From Hymenobacter roseosalivarius DSM 11622 (lineage in GTDB: Bacteria > Bacteroidota > Bacteroidia > Cytophagales > Hymenobacteraceae), in contig NZ_FWWW01000083.1 in the NCBI RefSeq assembly GCF_900176135.1, forward strand, positions 1 to 33,182: 33,182 nt of DNA. Reading direction: 5' to 3'. Under the pieces are notes generated by a model. The model had not been told where the DNA came from. It did no database searches and saw only the letters and a list, made by a program, of their open reading frames with translations. This document shows positions 31,455 to 33,182 of the stretch, piece by piece (the stretch's first letter is position 1; every line of letters begins with the position of its first letter). Position numbers and translations under genes: made by a program.

Positions 31455-33071
31455 ATGAACGACCAGATGAATGAGCGCGTAAAGTTGCAGGCCTCGCGGG
31501 GCATCGCCGCCCTGAATGGCCGTCCTGCCGCTCTGTCCATGACCGGGCCGGCGGGCAAATTGCCTCCCCAGGCCCGCGAGTTGGAGGCAGCGGTGCTCGG
31601 GGCACTTATGCTCGAAAAAGATGCCCTGACGACGGTTATCGACATCCTGAAGCCCCTGAGCTTCTATGACGATAAGCACCAGCGCATTTTCAAGGCCATC
31701 CTGAACCTGTTTGACAAGTCAGAGCCCATTGATATTCTGACGGTTGTTCATGAGTTGAAGGAGATGGGCGAGCTGGAGCCCGCTGGCGGCCACCACTACG
31801 TAGCCAACCTTACCTTCAAGGTCAATTCAGCGGCCAACATCGAATATCACGCCCGCATTATCACCGAAAATGCCATTAAGCGGGAGCTGATTAATATAGC
31901 CTCCACCATTCACCGCGACGCTTTCGAGGATACTACCGACGTATTCAACCTGCTCGACCAGACCGAGCAGGCCCTGTTTGAGGTGTCGGAGTCGAACATT
32001 CGTAAGAACTTCGATGATATGCGCAGCCTGATGGGCAAGGCTATCAAGGAGTTGGAGGAAAAAGCCCAGCAGAAGGATGGTCTCACGGGCGTACCTAGTG
32101 GCTTCACGGCCCTGGACCGCGTAACCAGCGGCTGGCAACCATCTGACTTAGTAATTATTGCGGCTCGGCCGGGCATGGGTAAAACCGCTTTCGTGGTATC
32201 CGCGATGCGCAACGCGGCCGTAGACCACAAGAAGCCAGTAGCTATTTTTTCGTTGGAGATGTCATCCATTCAGCTCGTTAATCGCCTGATTTCGGCCGAA
32301 GCGGAGCTGGATTCGGAGAAGATTAAGAAGGGCAACTTAGCCGACTACGAGTGGACCCAGCTCAACACAAAAATTACTGGCCTCTCCAATGCCCCGATTT
32401 ATATTGATGATACCCCGGCGCTGAGTATCCGGGAGTTGCGCACTAAATGCCGCCGTCTCAAAGCTCACCACGATATTCAGATGGTCATCATCGACTACTT
32501 GCAGCTGATGACGGGTAACACCGATGGAGGCAAGGGCGCTGGCAACCGCGAACAGGAAATTGCCAGCATTTCGCGGGCATTGAAGGGGATTGCCAAGGAG
32601 CTGAATATTCCGGTTATCGCGCTGTCGCAGCTTTCGCGCTCAGTAGAAACCCGCGGCGGCGACAAGAAGCCGCAGCTTAGCGACCTTCGCGAATCCGGAT
32701 CTATCGAGCAGGATGCCGATATGGTTATCTTCCTCTATCGGCCTGAATATTACAAAATTACGGAAGATGAAATGGGTAACCCAACCCAAGGTACCGGCGA
32801 AGTTATTATTGCCAAGCACCGAAATGGCTCCCTCGAAACGGTGCAGCTCAAGTTTATTGGCCGCTTTACCAAATTTGCCGATCTAGACGGTGCGGGCTTC
32901 GGCGGTGACGCAGGAGGCTTCAATACCGGCGCTTTTCCGGCCAGCACGTTCGACGAAGATCCTGGCAGCTTTGCTCCTAATACTATACGGCTGGGAAGTA
33001 AAATTAACGACGGAGCCAGTCCGGTACCGTTCCCCAAAAGCAATTTTAGGAATGACGACCCGCCGTTCTAA
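31455..33071 (+). CDS. dnaB: Replicative DNA helicase DnaB
   Basis: 538 residues from the ATG at 31455; the frame can be read from a TTG at 31437, and ATG 31467 is also possible. The hexameric helicase that unwinds the fork 5' to 3' and binds primase through its N-terminal domain. N-domain (about 40-150): LPPQARELEAAVLGALMLEKDAL, HQRIFKAILNLF. A helical linker follows. The RecA-like C-domain has LTGVPSGFTALDRVTSGWQPSDLVIIAARPGMGKTAFV (Walker A), FSLEMSSIQLVNRL, MVIIDYLQLM (Walker B), LSQLSRSVETRGGDKKPQLSDLRESGSIEQDADMVIFLYRPEYY and IIAKHRNGSLETVQLKF. The tail is Gly/Phe/Asn-rich and low-complexity. No intein is present. It ends at a very strong terminator. Confidence 0.96.
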   Translation: MNDQMNERVKLQASRGIAALNGRPAALSMTGPAGKLPPQARELEAAVLGALMLEKDALTTVIDILKPLSFYDDKHQRIFKAILNLFDKSEPIDILTVVHELKEMGELEPAGGHHYVANLTFKVNSAANIEYHARIITENAIKRELINIASTIHRDAFEDTTDVFNLLDQTEQALFEVSESNIRKNFDDMRSLMGKAIKELEEKAQQKDGLTGVPSGFTALDRVTSGWQPSDLVIIAARPGMGKTAFVVSAMRNAAVDHKKPVAIFSLEMSSIQLVNRLISAEAELDSEKIKKGNLADYEWTQLNTKITGLSNAPIYIDDTPALSIRELRTKCRRLKAHHDIQMVIIDYLQLMTGNTDGGKGAGNREQEIASISRALKGIAKELNIPVIALSQLSRSVETRGGDKKPQLSDLRESGSIEQDADMVIFLYRPEYYKITEDEMGNPTQGTGEVIIAKHRNGSLETVQLKFIGRFTKFADLDGAGFGGDAGGFNTGAFPASTFDEDPGSFAPNTIRLGSKINDGASPVPFPKSNFRNDDPPF

Positions 33072-33088
33072 AAATTGAGCACTTTATT

Positions 33089-33150
33089 AAAAGCAGAGCG
33101 CCCACTACGCAGCTTACTCTAAGCTGCGTAGTGGGCGCTCTGCTTTTGAG
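33089..33150. terminator. Terminator of dnaB, 28-bp perfect stem
   Basis: AAAAGCAGAGCGCCCACTAC (first 20 of 28 bases) pairs without mismatch with its copy ending at 33147 across a 3-nt CTC loop. It starts 17 nt after the dnaB stop. The stem is unusually long for a terminator. Confidence 0.85.
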
Positions 33151-33182
33151 CTGAGGTTATATACCCCATAAAAAAGGAGACT

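Noticed and set aside
1..33182. Search for CRISPR arrays, prophage, transposases, toxin-antitoxin or defence genes
   Set aside because: No direct-repeat array with regular spacers and no protein with such signatures was seen; the genes are mostly housekeeping or envelope functions.

Overview
The window looks like chromosomal core and near-core sequence from a Bacteroidota bacterium, most likely a Cytophagales/Hymenobacter-like organism. The evidence is: a type IX secretion C-terminal sorting domain; promoters of the Bacteroidota TTTG / TAnnTTTG type (clearest at 3414-3445); few Shine-Dalgarno sequences; a PAS-rich hybrid kinase with an HPt tail; a sigma/anti-sigma-like/Spy-like gene trio; split transketolase subunits; and Mpl. 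The genus is an inference from gene content and style, not from a marker gene.

Left part (1-10044). A duplicated DUF4394 secreted protein (minus) is followed by a Dps ferritin, a tRNA-Leu(GAG) with a textbook promoter and terminator, and an NFACT/RqcH-like ribosome quality-control protein. Next come a PhnP-like metallo-beta-lactamase-fold hydrolase, a TerB-family gene broken by one base at an A7 tract, phosphofructokinase, and a tight glycosyltransferase-miaA pair that converges on pfkA.

Middle part (10194-20441). A 1366-residue hybrid histidine kinase (five PAS-like segments, GAF, HisKA, HATPase, REC, HPt) is followed by a lone CheY-like receiver. Then come a class-III aminotransferase and a minus-strand ECF sigma operon (sigma, one-TM anti-sigma-like protein, Spy/LTxxQ-like protein). 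A quinone oxidoreductase, a DUF481 outer-membrane protein and a small HPF/RaiA-like protein complete this part.

Right part (20488-33182). A long minus-strand run reads, in transcription order: FAH-family hydrolase, M23 peptidase, lipocalin, Bcp peroxiredoxin, transketolase N-half, VWA protein, transketolase C-half. Two related long hairpin repeats are lodged between its genes. On the plus strand are an M48 lipoprotein protease, an unknown lipoprotein and a translationally coupled 32-residue ORF. They are followed by convergent mpl and then dnaB, which ends at a 28-bp perfect hairpin.

No phage, transposase, CRISPR array or defence system is visible. The most unusual signals are at DNA level. 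First, there is a dispersed GGGGGGC-(A/T)-rich motif: about 30 sites, on both strands and in several reading phases, and every run of six or more G found is closed by C. Second, there are several families of palindromic intergenic repeats. Third, there is the frameshifted TerB gene.
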